A stretch of 36,764 nucleotides of DNA from Methylobacteriaceae bacterium (GTDB lineage: Bacteria; Pseudomonadota; Alphaproteobacteria; Rhizobiales; Beijerinckiaceae), in contig JAFAME010000313.1 of assembly GCA_019233695.1 (NCBI GenBank), forward strand, positions 1 through 36,764, given 5' to 3'. How positions within the stretch are numbered: the first letter of the stretch is position 1; each line of letters opens with the position of its first letter. The translations under genes and the position numbers were made by a program. The notes beneath the pieces are model-generated. The model was not told where the DNA came from, searched no databases, and saw only the letters and a program-made list of their open reading frames with translations. Shown here piece by piece: positions 8,133 through 16,736 of the stretch.

Positions 8133-9719
8133 ATGCCCTCACTCGACGACGCCGTCGCCCGGCGGCGCACTTTTGCGATCATCTCGCATCCGGACGCCGG
8201 CAAGACCACGCTCACCGAAAAGCTGCTGCTGTTCGGCGGCGCCATCCAGCTTGCCGGCGAAGTGCGGGCCAAGGCGACGCGCCGCAAGACCCGCTCCGAC
8301 TGGATGGGCATCGAGCGCGAGCGCGGCATCTCCGTCGTGACCTCGGTCATGACCTTCGAATATGGCGACTGCGTCTTCAACCTCCTCGACACGCCCGGTC
8401 ACGAGGATTTTTCCGAGGACACCTATCGCACGCTGACGGCGGTCGACTCGGCCGTCATGGTGATCGATGCCGCCAAGGGCATCGAGGCGCGCACCCGAAA
8501 ACTCTTCGAAGTGTGCCGGCTGCGCGACATTCCGATCGTCACCTTCGTCAACAAGCTCGATCGCGAGAGCCGCGATCCCTTCGACCTGCTCGACGAGATC
8601 GAGAAGACGCTCGCCCTCGACACCTCGCCCGTCACCTGGCCGCTTGGCCGCGGCCGCAGCTTTGCCGGCACTTTCGACATGCGGCGGAACCTCGTGCGGC
8701 GGATCGACGTGGACGGCGCCGAAAAGCGGGTCAACGGGCCGGACGATCCCTCCGTTGCCGAACTCCTGCCCGAGCACGAGCGCGCGGCTTTCGTCGATGA
8801 GCTGGCGCTCGCCGTCGAGGCCTGCCGTCCCTTTGATCGGGCGCCGTTCCTCGAAGGTCACCTGACGCCGGTGTTCTTCGGCAGCGCGCTGCGCAATTTC
8901 GGCGTGCGCGACCTGATCGAGGCGCTGACGGAATTCGCGCCGGCGCCGGAGGGCCGCGCAGCGGCAAGCCGCTTCGTGCGCGCCGACGAACCGAAGATGA
9001 CGGGCTTCGTCTTCAAGATTCAGGCGAACATGGACCCCAACCACCGCGACCGCATCGCCTTCGTGCGCGTCTGTTCGGGCAAGCTCGTACGCGGCATGCG
9101 CGCCAGGCTCGTGCGCACCGGCAAGTCGATCGCGCTGACCGCGCCGCAGTTCTTCTTCGCCCAGGCTCGTTCGCTCGCCGAGGAGGCCTATGCCGGCGAT
9201 GTCGTCGGCATCCCGAACCACGGCCTCCTGCGCATCGGCGATACGCTCAGCGAAGGCGAGGACATCGTCTTTCGCGGCGTGCCGAGCTTCGCGCCGGAAA
9301 TCCTGCGCCGGGCCAAAGTGCCCGACGCGATGAAGGCCAAGAAGCTGCGCGAATCCCTGCAACAGATGGCCGAGGAGGGGGTCGTGCAGGTGTTCCTGCC
9401 GACCGACGGCTCGGGCGCCATCGTCGGCGTGGTCGGGGCATTGCAGCTCGACGTTCTGGCCGAACGGCTGCAGGCGGAATACGGGCTTGCGGTCGCCTTC
9501 GAGGCCACCCGTTTCGAGGTCTGCCGCTGGGTAGCCTCGGAGGATCGCAACGAGCTCGAAAGATTTGCCGGCGCCTTTCCGGCCTCGATGGCCGTCGATC
9601 TTGACGGTGCGCCGGTGTTCCTCGCGACCTCGGCCTTCACGTTGCGTTACGAGCAGGAGCGCTGGCCGAAGATCGCCTTCTCGGATGTGAAAGACTACCA
9701 GCGCGAAGCGGCGGCATGA
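8133..9719 (+). CDS. prfC: Peptide chain release factor 3 (RF3 GTPase)
   Basis: 528 aa, the usual RF3 length. RF3 is a translational GTPase that removes RF1/RF2 from the ribosome after peptide release. Visible motifs: G1 HPDAGKTT (residues 19-26), G2-like RGISVVTS (64-71), G3 DTPGHEDF (86-93), G4 NKLDRE (140-145). The RF3 insertion-specific MGIERERGISV matches prfC rather than EF-G. ATG 8133 (MPSLDDAVARRRTFAIISH) matches the usual start; an upstream in-frame extension to 8052 is not conserved-looking. It appears to be a single-gene unit. Confidence 0.95.
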   Translation: MPSLDDAVARRRTFAIISHPDAGKTTLTEKLLLFGGAIQLAGEVRAKATRRKTRSDWMGIERERGISVVTSVMTFEYGDCVFNLLDTPGHEDFSEDTYRTLTAVDSAVMVIDAAKGIEARTRKLFEVCRLRDIPIVTFVNKLDRESRDPFDLLDEIEKTLALDTSPVTWPLGRGRSFAGTFDMRRNLVRRIDVDGAEKRVNGPDDPSVAELLPEHERAAFVDELALAVEACRPFDRAPFLEGHLTPVFFGSALRNFGVRDLIEALTEFAPAPEGRAAASRFVRADEPKMTGFVFKIQANMDPNHRDRIAFVRVCSGKLVRGMRARLVRTGKSIALTAPQFFFAQARSLAEEAYAGDVVGIPNHGLLRIGDTLSEGEDIVFRGVPSFAPEILRRAKVPDAMKAKKLRESLQQMAEEGVVQVFLPTDGSGAIVGVVGALQLDVLAERLQAEYGLAVAFEATRFEVCRWVASEDRNELERFAGAFPASMAVDLDGAPVFLATSAFTLRYEQERWPKIAFSDVKDYQREAAA

Positions 9720-9767
9720 GCTTGCTTTTCTAGGGGTTCGTCAACGCGACGGTAACCGGCGCGAGGC

Positions 9768-10889
9768 ATGATGCAGCCTGTTGCCTCGCTCCGGACCGCG
9801 GCCGTCCGACGGCTCAGGTCCAGATCCGTGCGTCGCGAAGGTGCCGCCGTGCCTCAGAGCCCGGGATTGCGCCCCAAATATTCGCTGGTCATCCCGATCT
9901 TCAACGAAGAGGCGGTGTTGCCGCTCCTGTTGCACCGCCTGGATCAGCTCCTGGCGCGGCTGGATGCGGCAGCGGAGGTGATCTTCGTCGATGACGGCAG
10001 CCGCGATTGCAGCTCCATCGTGCTTGCCGCGCTGGCGCGCGCCAATCCGGCCTACAAGTACATCGGCCTGTCGCGCAATTTCGGGCACCAGGTCGCGATC
10101 ACTGCCGGGATGGATCGCGCCCGCGGCGAAGCGGTCATCGTCATGGACGGCGATCTTCAGGATCCGCCCGAAGTCGTCCTCGAAATGATCGCCAAATGGC
10201 AGGAGGGCTTCGAGATCGTCTATGCGCAGCGGCTCACCCGCGAGGGCGAAAGCCGCTTCAAACGGGCGACGGCAAACCTGTTCTACCGGCTTGCCGGCCG
10301 GCTCGCCTCGATCGAAATTCCGACAAACGTCGTCGATTTCCGTCTCATCGACCGCAAGGTGCTGGATGCCTTCTCGACGATGCGCGAGAAGGACCGCTTC
10401 GTGCGCGGCATGTTCGCCTGGATGGGCTTCAGGCAGACGGCGGTCACCTTCGATCGTCCGCTGCGCGCGGCGGGCGAAACGAAATATCCCCTGCGCAAGA
10501 TGCTGAGCCTTGCCGCGAGCGGCATCGTCGGCTTCTCGGACGCTCCCTTGCGGCTGGCGCTGTGGGTGGGCGTGTGCGTCTCGGCGTTGGCAATGCTCTT
10601 TGCCGCGTGCGTCATCGGCCTCGCGCTGAGCCACGCCGATCTCGTCCCGGGCTGGAGCTCGACCATCATCATCACGGCGCTCCTCTCCGGCATCAACATG
10701 CTGATGACGGGCATCATGGGTCTCTACGTCGGGCGCATCTACAACGAGGTGAAAGGCCGACCCCTTTATCTGATCGACAAGGCTATTGGCTTCGAGAGCC
10801 GGGCGGACATCGAGCCGCGGTTCGCGCGCCCCGGCTCGCCGGGTGCCATCGACCTGGTCGCACCCGAGAGCAGGACGTCGCGCGGGTGA
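9768..10889 (+). CDS. GT2 family glycosyltransferase, polyprenyl-phosphate sugar synthase (GtrB/DPM-like)
   Basis: 373 aa. The GT-A catalytic domain shows PKYSLVIPIFNEE at its start, VIFVDDGSRD, and the DxD-type motif VMDGDLQDPPE, all typical of the dolichol/undecaprenyl-phosphate sugar transferase branch. Two C-terminal membrane helices (about residues 262-285 and 297-320) match GtrB/YfdH-like proteins, which load a sugar onto undecaprenyl phosphate at the inner face of the membrane. ATG 9768 is used; GTG 9849 (VPQSPGLRPKYSL) is a possible start that removes an Arg-rich, poorly conserved-looking leader. It overlaps the following methyltransferase region (GTGA at 10886-10889). A downstream GT-C-like protein would be the natural user of its product. 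Confidence 0.88.
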   Translation: MMQPVASLRTAAVRRLRSRSVRREGAAVPQSPGLRPKYSLVIPIFNEEAVLPLLLHRLDQLLARLDAAAEVIFVDDGSRDCSSIVLAALARANPAYKYIGLSRNFGHQVAITAGMDRARGEAVIVMDGDLQDPPEVVLEMIAKWQEGFEIVYAQRLTREGESRFKRATANLFYRLAGRLASIEIPTNVVDFRLIDRKVLDAFSTMREKDRFVRGMFAWMGFRQTAVTFDRPLRAAGETKYPLRKMLSLAASGIVGFSDAPLRLALWVGVCVSALAMLFAACVIGLALSHADLVPGWSSTIIITALLSGINMLMTGIMGLYVGRIYNEVKGRPLYLIDKAIGFESRADIEPRFARPGSPGAIDLVAPESRTSRG

Positions 10890-10894
10890 CAGGC

Positions 10895-11629
10895 ATGGCC
10901 GGACAGGGGCTGAAGTCGAGGGATGCGGACCCAGGGGGACAGCCATTGCATTGGGCGTGCGAGGCCTATCCCGACTATGCGGCCGAAGTGAACAGCTCGA
11001 TCCGGTTTTCGGGTCTCGACCAGAGCTTCTTCACGATCGGCAAGGCCGGGCGCGCCATCGATCTTCTCACCCGCCTCGTGGGCGATCCGCGAAGGATCGA
11101 TCTTCTGGATATCGGCTGCGGCATCGGACTCATTCATCCGCACCTCGGCGGCGTCGGCCGGATCACCGGCGTCGACGTGTCGCAGGAGGCGCTCGGGCTG
11201 GCGCAGTCCGCCCGTTCGGACGTGCGCTACCAAGCTTACGATGGGCATCGATTGCCCTTTGCCGAGGATACCTTCGATGCTGCCATGACGATCTGCGTCA
11301 TGCACCACGTGCCGGCCGACGATTGGCACGAGTTCGTCGGCGAGGCGCGTCGCGTCATCCGCCCGGGCGGTGTTTTCCTCGTCTTCGAGCACAATCCCTG
11401 GAATCCCCTCACGCGGCTTGCCGTCAGCCGCTGCTCGTTCGACCACGACGCGGTCCTCTTGCCGCCGCCCCGCATGGCCTCGATCCTTGCCGCCTGCGGC
11501 CTCCGCGATGTCGGCAGGGAGTTTCTCTTCTTCACCCCGTTCGCCGCGCCGGCAATCCAAAGCGTCGAGAGACGGCTGAAATTCCTGCCGCTCGGCGCGC
11601 AATACGTTGCCTACGGCCGGAAAGCGTAG
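10895..11629 (+). CDS. Class I SAM-dependent methyltransferase
   Basis: 244 aa from ATG 10895; GTG at 10886 overlaps the preceding stop and is an alternative start three codons earlier. SAM-binding motif I is LLDIGCGIGLIHPHL; motif II region is ITGVDVSQEAL; the post-motif segment LPFAEDTFDAAMTICVMHHV is typical of Methyltransf_11. The substrate is unknown. Tight linkage after a polyprenyl-phosphate glycosyltransferase and before a membrane GT-C-like protein suggests methylation of a sugar or lipid-linked glycan. The longer open frame reaching back to 10007 overlaps the GT2 gene and is not used. Confidence 0.85.
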   Translation: MAGQGLKSRDADPGGQPLHWACEAYPDYAAEVNSSIRFSGLDQSFFTIGKAGRAIDLLTRLVGDPRRIDLLDIGCGIGLIHPHLGGVGRITGVDVSQEALGLAQSARSDVRYQAYDGHRLPFAEDTFDAAMTICVMHHVPADDWHEFVGEARRVIRPGGVFLVFEHNPWNPLTRLAVSRCSFDHDAVLLPPPRMASILAACGLRDVGREFLFFTPFAAPAIQSVERRLKFLPLGAQYVAYGRKA

Positions 11630-11723
11630 GCTCCCGAGGACCGACTCCGTCATCGGGAACAGGATTCCTTAGCTTTCGTCCGCTATCGCGCGAGGCGCAT
11701 TTCGCCACCGAACCGTCGCCACC

Positions 11724-13289
11724 ATGACCGACAGGGCCGTTTCCGACATCTCAGCTTCCAGCCGCATCGCGCGCGCGTCGCCGACGGTCGCGCTTGTGCG
11801 GCAGTATGGGCTGCCCCTGTCGGTGCTCGCGCTGGCGATCATCCTGCGCGCCTTTGCCGGCACATGCGCGAACGTCTCGTGGCTCCTGACCATCGGCGAC
11901 AAGGTGCTGGCAGGCGCCACGCCCTACGTCGATGTGGTCGAGGTCAATCCGCCGATCTCGATCCTGATGTACCTTCCCGCCGTCCTGATCGGGCGCGCGC
12001 TACGCATTCCGCCCGAGACGGTGGTCACGTCGCTTGTCATCCTCGCCACCCTCGCCAGTCTGGCGCTCGTCTCGCGCATCCTCGCGGCGGCCGGATCTTC
12101 CGCCGCCGCGAGCGCGCCTCTCTCGCTCGCACTTGCGCTCTTCGTCCTCCTGATCTTTCCGGTCTACGCCTTTGGCGAGCGCGATCATATCGCGGCCATT
12201 GCGGTGCTGCCGATGCTCGCCGCCTGCGCCGCACGAGTGCGGGGCGCGAGGGTCGGTCTCATCTCGGCCGTCCTGGCGGGGCTAGGCGGTGGCATCGCGA
12301 TTGCGATAAAACCCTTCTTCGTCTTCGCGCTCGCCCTGCCGCTTGCCTATGCCGCGGCGCGCTCGAGGCGCGGCCTCAGAGGTTTTGTGAGCGGCCTCTT
12401 CACAGTGGAAGCCGTGACGGCCGGCGGCGTGGCGCTCGCCTATGCGGCGAGCATAATCATCTTCTTCCCGGCCTTCCTCAGGGTCATGCTGCCGCTCGCA
12501 ACCGAGATCTATCTTCCAAATCGTCTCCCCTTGACGGAGCTTCTGGGCAACCCTTCCTCATGCCTTTTTGCGATCATCCTCGTGATCTCGCTGGTGCTCG
12601 ACCGCAAGCGTCCCGTGGCGCCGATGACACGGGTGCTGAAGCTTGCCGCCTGCGGCTTCATGATCGCCTTCCTGATCCAGGACAAAGGCTCGCCCTACCA
12701 GGGATACCCGGCCGTGGCGCTGGCGCTTCTGGCATGCGGCCGCTCGATCGCCGACGGGATCGCCGGGTGGTCCCAAGGTGAGCGGCGCGCGGCAGCGGTG
12801 ATCAGGCCCGCGCTCGCTGCCGGCGTTCTGGTGATCGTTGCCGGCATCGCAATGATGTGGCTTCAGGTCAATCATGAGACGGCCGGTCTCGTCGAGGCGG
12901 CAAGGCGCGTGGCGCCGCCCAATCCCAAGGTCATCGTCATCGGCGATCGCCTTGGGCTCGGGCATCCGCTGACACGCGAACTCGGCGGCCGCTGGGTCGG
13001 GCGCCAGTGCAGCTTATGGATAACCGACTACGCCGAGACCCTGCTGCAGGACGAGCCTCCCGACGCCGGCCGCCGCAGCCGCATCGAGTCCTATGTCAAA
13101 TTCGATTACGACATGTTGCGCGAGGACATCATCGCCAATCGGCCCGACTTGATCCTCGTCGAGAACGACCGGTGGCGGGAATGGATCGTACAGCATGACG
13201 AGCTTGCCCGGCTTTTGCAGAGCTACCGTGAGGCCGACCGGCTTGAAGGCGTCTCGATCCTTTTGCGCAAGGCTGACAGCCCAGCATAG
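11724..13289 (+). CDS. Polytopic membrane protein, GT-C (ArnT/mannosyltransferase)-like
   Basis: 521 aa. About ten hydrophobic helices fill residues 25-400. A periplasmic loop after the first helix contains TIGDKVLAGATPYVDVVEVNPP, a form of the 'G...Y.D..E.NPP' loop with acidic residues seen in GT-C fold transferases that take sugars from polyprenyl phosphate. A soluble C-terminal domain (about 400-521) with VIVIGDRLGLGHPL and DLILVENDRW follows. Position after a GtrB-like gene supports a transferase acting on a surface glycan or lipid in the periplasm. Acceptor and sugar are unknown. ATG 11724 is preceded by a 94-base gap with no strong ribosome site. Confidence 0.7.
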   Translation: MTDRAVSDISASSRIARASPTVALVRQYGLPLSVLALAIILRAFAGTCANVSWLLTIGDKVLAGATPYVDVVEVNPPISILMYLPAVLIGRALRIPPETVVTSLVILATLASLALVSRILAAAGSSAAASAPLSLALALFVLLIFPVYAFGERDHIAAIAVLPMLAACAARVRGARVGLISAVLAGLGGGIAIAIKPFFVFALALPLAYAAARSRRGLRGFVSGLFTVEAVTAGGVALAYAASIIIFFPAFLRVMLPLATEIYLPNRLPLTELLGNPSSCLFAIILVISLVLDRKRPVAPMTRVLKLAACGFMIAFLIQDKGSPYQGYPAVALALLACGRSIADGIAGWSQGERRAAAVIRPALAAGVLVIVAGIAMMWLQVNHETAGLVEAARRVAPPNPKVIVIGDRLGLGHPLTRELGGRWVGRQCSLWITDYAETLLQDEPPDAGRRSRIESYVKFDYDMLREDIIANRPDLILVENDRWREWIVQHDELARLLQSYREADRLEGVSILLRKADSPA

Positions 13290-13298
13290 GCAATCTCC

Positions 13299-14168
13299 GT
13301 GCACGGCTCCGTGAGAGGAGCCTTCGCCACTGCCGTCCTCGCCGTCGGGCTGTTGTCGGCGATGGACGCTGTGGTCAAGGCGCAGGCGGCGACTTATGCG
13401 ACGCTGCAGATCGCGGTGCTGCGCTTTGCTTTCGGATCGCTGGCAATCCTTGCGACTTTCGCGGTCGTGCAGCCGCCGCGGCCGCACCTTTCCACGATCC
13501 TCGCCAACACCTGGCGGGCAATGCTCGGCGCGGCGACGGTCGTCGCCTTCTTCTATGCGCTCGCCCGGCTGCCGCTGGCCGAGACGCTGGCTCTTGCGCT
13601 GCTGGCGCCGTGCTTCACGGTGCTCTTCGGCGCCCTTCTGCTGCGCGAGAAGGTCGGCACCCCCATCATCGTCGCGCTCGGTGTCGGGCTTGCCGGCATG
13701 CTGCTCATCGTGGCGCCGAAGTTCACCGGGCCGAGCCTTTCCGTCCGGGCCTTGGAGGGCACCGCCGCCGTCCTTCTCTCGACGCTCACCTATTCCCTGT
13801 CGCTGGTACTGTTGCGCTCGCGGGCGACACGCGACCACCCCGTCACCATAGTGGCGGTGCAGAACGTCGGCTGCTGCCTGATCCTCGCCTGCCTCCTGCC
13901 GTTTGCGGCGGCCGTCACATGGCCGGCCCTGATCTCGGTGGACATGCTCGCCTTCATCGCGCTCGGCGTCTTTGGCGTCCTCGGACACCTCCTGTTGGCA
14001 AGGGCGTATGGGATGGCGCCTGCAGCCATATTAGCCTCGGCCGACTACACGTCGCTCATCTATGCCGCCGTGTTCGGATATGTTTTCTTTGCGGAGACGC
14101 CGGCTTTGACGACGATTGCAGGCTCGGCGCTGATCATCGCAAGCTCGCTTGCGGCGACGCGGCGGTGA
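13299..14168 (+). CDS. DMT superfamily transporter (EamA/RhaT type)
   Basis: 289 aa, ten predicted membrane helices in two EamA repeats. The first repeat includes LRFAFGSLAILATF and ARLPLAETLALALLAPCFTVLFGALLLREKV; the second ends ASADYTSLIYAAVFGYVFFAETP, the typical 'Y..l..a...g...f.E.p' signature. These proteins export metabolites across the inner membrane; substrate is not predictable. It starts at GTG 13299, ten bases after the upstream GT-C-like gene, so it may be co-transcribed. It converges on the sugar-binding protein gene. Confidence 0.88.
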   Translation: MHGSVRGAFATAVLAVGLLSAMDAVVKAQAATYATLQIAVLRFAFGSLAILATFAVVQPPRPHLSTILANTWRAMLGAATVVAFFYALARLPLAETLALALLAPCFTVLFGALLLREKVGTPIIVALGVGLAGMLLIVAPKFTGPSLSVRALEGTAAVLLSTLTYSLSLVLLRSRATRDHPVTIVAVQNVGCCLILACLLPFAAAVTWPALISVDMLAFIALGVFGVLGHLLLARAYGMAPAAILASADYTSLIYAAVFGYVFFAETPALTTIAGSALIIASSLAATRR

Positions 14169-14207
14169 GCCGCCGCCGCCAGCCCAAGGGAAGCGCGCCG
14201 GAGCGGT

Positions 14208-15269
14208 CTATTGGCCGGATGCTTCCTTCGGCGTGATCTCGACCCAGTCGGGCGAAATCGGCAGCGACAGTCCGGGCGCAAGGTCCGGAAACGCGTTCCT
14301 GCCGAGATCGATCTTCTGCACCGTCGAGTTCGCGGCATATTTGGCCTCGACTGGATCGGTGGTCAGCCCTGGCGAGTTGAAGAGGACGGTCGTCGAGGCG
14401 GGCTTCTTGCCGTCGAGGACATTGACCGCCAGGCGGATCGCCTCGGCCGAGAGATAGGGCGGATTGGCGCCGAGGATACATTTGGCACCCGCGGTCTGGG
14501 CACAGGTCACGGCGGTGCCATTGAACGCCGCGGCGACGACCGGCACCAGGGGCCGGCCGGCGTCCTGCAACGCCTTGATCGCGCCTGTTCCGTAACCCTG
14601 CGAGAAGATGCCGTCGACTTGGGGATGGGCGGCAAGGAGGGCTGCAACGCCCGCCTGCTCGGGGCCGAGCGAGTAGTTGCCGTTGAAATAGCCGATCACC
14701 TCGATGCCCGGATATTTTTTGAGGATGTCGTTGAAGTTCTTGACGAACCGCTCGGAGATCGGCGTCCCGGCAAGGCCGCGGTCGATCAACACCTTGCCCT
14801 TGCCGCCAAGGATCGCGGCCATCCACTCGGCCTGATTGTTGGCCATCACGTCGAAATCGGATTCGAGCTTGTAGGCGCAATCGGCGGTGACGTCCTGATC
14901 GAAGCTCACGACGACGATGCCGGCCGCGCATGCCTTCTCGATCGTCGGGTTGAGAGCGGTCCCCGACGAGGCGTCGACGACGATGGCATCGGGACGCGCG
15001 CGAATGATGTTGGCGAGCGAGGTGATCTGCGCCTGCGTCGAGGTCTCGACATTCTCGATCGTCAGATCGACCCGGCCGGCAAGGGGCGGCTTCTTCACTG
15101 CGACTTGCGCGCTGCGCAGCATCTGCTGGCGCCAGTCGTTGCCAACGAAATTGTTCGAGAGATAGATCTTGTAGGTTTTCTCTGCGGCAGCGGCTCGGCC
15201 GGTCGGCGTGCCGACCGACGACAGCAATGCGGCTGCGGCAACGATGGCATAGGTTGCTTGCCTCATCAT
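14208..15269 (-). CDS. Periplasmic sugar-binding protein (RbsB-like, Peripla_BP_4)
   Basis: 353 aa. A signal peptide (MMRQATYAIVAAAALLSSV, cleavage near AAA-AEK) precedes an RbsB-type fold: YKIYLSNNFVGNDWRQQM at strand 1, QITSLANIIRARPDAIVVDASSGTALNP, and GIVVVSFDQDVTADCAYK. It would capture a sugar or sugar-like ligand for an ABC importer. No permease or ATPase gene lies in the window, so it is an orphan or works with a distant transporter. There is a tandem ATG; GGGAGG favours the second (15266). It is divergent from the alcohol dehydrogenase gene, which hints at a shared ligand or pathway. Confidence 0.88.
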   Translation of the reverse strand: MMRQATYAIVAAAALLSSVGTPTGRAAAAEKTYKIYLSNNFVGNDWRQQMLRSAQVAVKKPPLAGRVDLTIENVETSTQAQITSLANIIRARPDAIVVDASSGTALNPTIEKACAAGIVVVSFDQDVTADCAYKLESDFDVMANNQAEWMAAILGGKGKVLIDRGLAGTPISERFVKNFNDILKKYPGIEVIGYFNGNYSLGPEQAGVAALLAAHPQVDGIFSQGYGTGAIKALQDAGRPLVPVVAAAFNGTAVTCAQTAGAKCILGANPPYLSAEAIRLAVNVLDGKKPASTTVLFNSPGLTTDPVEAKYAANSTVQKIDLGRNAFPDLAPGLSLPISPDWVEITPKEASGQ

Positions 15270-15574
15270 CTTCCTCCCTGTCTGACATCTTTTGATGCGC
15301 CTGGGCCGAGTTGCAAAGCGCGCCTGATTCGTTGTGCGCGCGAATGTCTCAAGCTCCAGACCGCGGCACCCTAGAAGCCGGCCTCAGGGCCTGTCCAGAC
15401 CCGAGTTTGTTCAGACGCGAGCACCCGGGCGCGGCCGGCGGGTAGGCAACTGTCGCATAGAATTTTGCGATCGTACCATCGCCAAATCATGGTTGCGGGC
15501 TCATTCGATTTTCCAACCATGCGGTGCCGAATCCGTCTTCGCCGCATCGGAAGACCCGGGAGACCTGACAGCCC
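15270..15574. promoter_or_regulatory. Divergent intergenic region with inverted repeats
   Basis: 305 bases between the divergent binding-protein and dehydrogenase genes. Two operator-like dyads lie close together: TTTTGCGAT (15463-15471) with ATCGCCAAA (15478-15486), imperfect, and CATGGTTG (15488-15495) with CAACCATG (15514-15521), perfect with an 18-base spacer. They lie upstream of the dehydrogenase start and could bind the LysR protein encoded at 18039 or another regulator. No gene is seen. Confidence 0.4.
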
Positions 15575-16726
15575 ATGCGCATTCACGAACTGGCCGGCGT
15601 GCCGCGGGTGACGGCCGGCGCCGGCGCGCATCGGCAGGTGGGCCCGATTGCCGCTGCGCTCGCAGGCGACGTGCAGAACGCGTTCCTCGTGGTCGATCCC
15701 GGCCTCGCCGCGACCGGCCTCGTGGAGGAGGTGCGCACCAGCCTCGCCAAAGCCGGGCTCGCCGTGATCCTGTTCACGGATCTCAAGAGCGACCCGACCA
15801 TCGCCCAGGCCGACCGTGCGGCGGCCGCGGCGCGCGAGGCGCGAGCTTCCATCGTCGTTTCGGTCGGCGGCGGCTCCGCGCTCGATCTCGGCAAGGCGGT
15901 TGCAGCGATCGCCCCCGATCCTCGCTCCGTGCTCGCCTATGAGCTTGGCCGGGCGCCATTGCCGCAACGGCCGTTGGCGAAGATCTGTGTCCCGACGACT
16001 TCGGGCACCGGATCGGAGACGACGCGGACCGCAATCCTGACCCGCGCCGACCACGCCAAGGTCTGGCTCTGGGGTGACGCGCTCAAGGCCGACGAGGTGG
16101 TGCTCGATCCGGAGTTCACGGTCAGCCTGCCGGCCCATCTCACCGGGGCAACCGGCATCGATGCCTTCGTCCATGCTGTCGAAGCCGCCACCAACCGCAA
16201 TGCCAACCCGTTCGGAGACATCTTCGCCCATGAGGCCATCAGGCTCGTTGCCGGACATCTGTCGCGCGCGGTCGAGCATCCGCGGGACCTTGCGGCGCGA
16301 GCGGCGGTGCAGCGCGCCGCGACCTTCGCCGGCATCGCCATCGACAATTGCGGCACTGCGATTGCCCATGCGATCGGCCACGCGATGGGATCGCTTCGAC
16401 CCATTCATCACGGCCGGGCCGTCGGGATCGCCATGCTCGCGAGCCTGCCGTGGAGCATCGAGGACAACGAGGATCGGTTTGCCGCCTGCGCGCTGGCGAT
16501 GGGGGCAGACCCGGAGGCATCCGCCTTCGTTGCGGCCTACGAGAAGCTGCTGCGCTCAATCGGCCTCAAGGTCGCCATTGCCGACGAATTTGCCGGCATT
16601 TCGCCGGAAATTCTTGCGGCCCAGGCGGCACGTCCGGAGAACGCGACAATGCGAGCCGCAAACCGGCGGGCCGTCTCCGAGGCCGACCTTCTCGCGTTCG
16701 CCGACAATGTGCTTTCGGTGGCATGA
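15575..16726 (+). CDS. Iron-containing alcohol dehydrogenase (group III, Fe-ADH)
   Basis: 383 aa. Features: nucleotide-binding GGGSALDLGKA (VVSVGGGSALD), VPTTSGTGSE, and metal ligands Asp196 and His200 in TGIDAFVHAVEA, His265 in HAIGH, and His279 in RPIHHGRAVG. Spacing matches FucO-type enzymes, so a divalent metal (Fe or Zn) and NAD(P)-dependent oxidation of an alcohol or reduction of an aldehyde are expected. The next gene starts ten bases after its stop, so they form an operon. With the enolase-superfamily partner and LysR gene, a role in sugar acid or polyol breakdown is likely; the substrate is unknown. Confidence 0.92.
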   Translation: MRIHELAGVPRVTAGAGAHRQVGPIAAALAGDVQNAFLVVDPGLAATGLVEEVRTSLAKAGLAVILFTDLKSDPTIAQADRAAAAAREARASIVVSVGGGSALDLGKAVAAIAPDPRSVLAYELGRAPLPQRPLAKICVPTTSGTGSETTRTAILTRADHAKVWLWGDALKADEVVLDPEFTVSLPAHLTGATGIDAFVHAVEAATNRNANPFGDIFAHEAIRLVAGHLSRAVEHPRDLAARAAVQRAATFAGIAIDNCGTAIAHAIGHAMGSLRPIHHGRAVGIAMLASLPWSIEDNEDRFAACALAMGADPEASAFVAAYEKLLRSIGLKVAIADEFAGISPEILAAQAARPENATMRAANRRAVSEADLLAFADNVLSVA

Positions 16727-16736
16727 CGGCCGCCAG

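Noticed and set aside
8139-9362. 407-codon open frame on the minus strand
   Set aside because: Antisense to prfC; no motif, and RF3 on the other strand is unambiguous.
10007-10894. N-terminal extension of the methyltransferase frame
   Set aside because: It overlaps the GT2 gene completely; methyltransferase sequence only begins after 10895.
9741-10946. 401-codon open frame on the minus strand
   Set aside because: Antisense to the GT2 gene, Arg/Asp/His-rich and without any domain.
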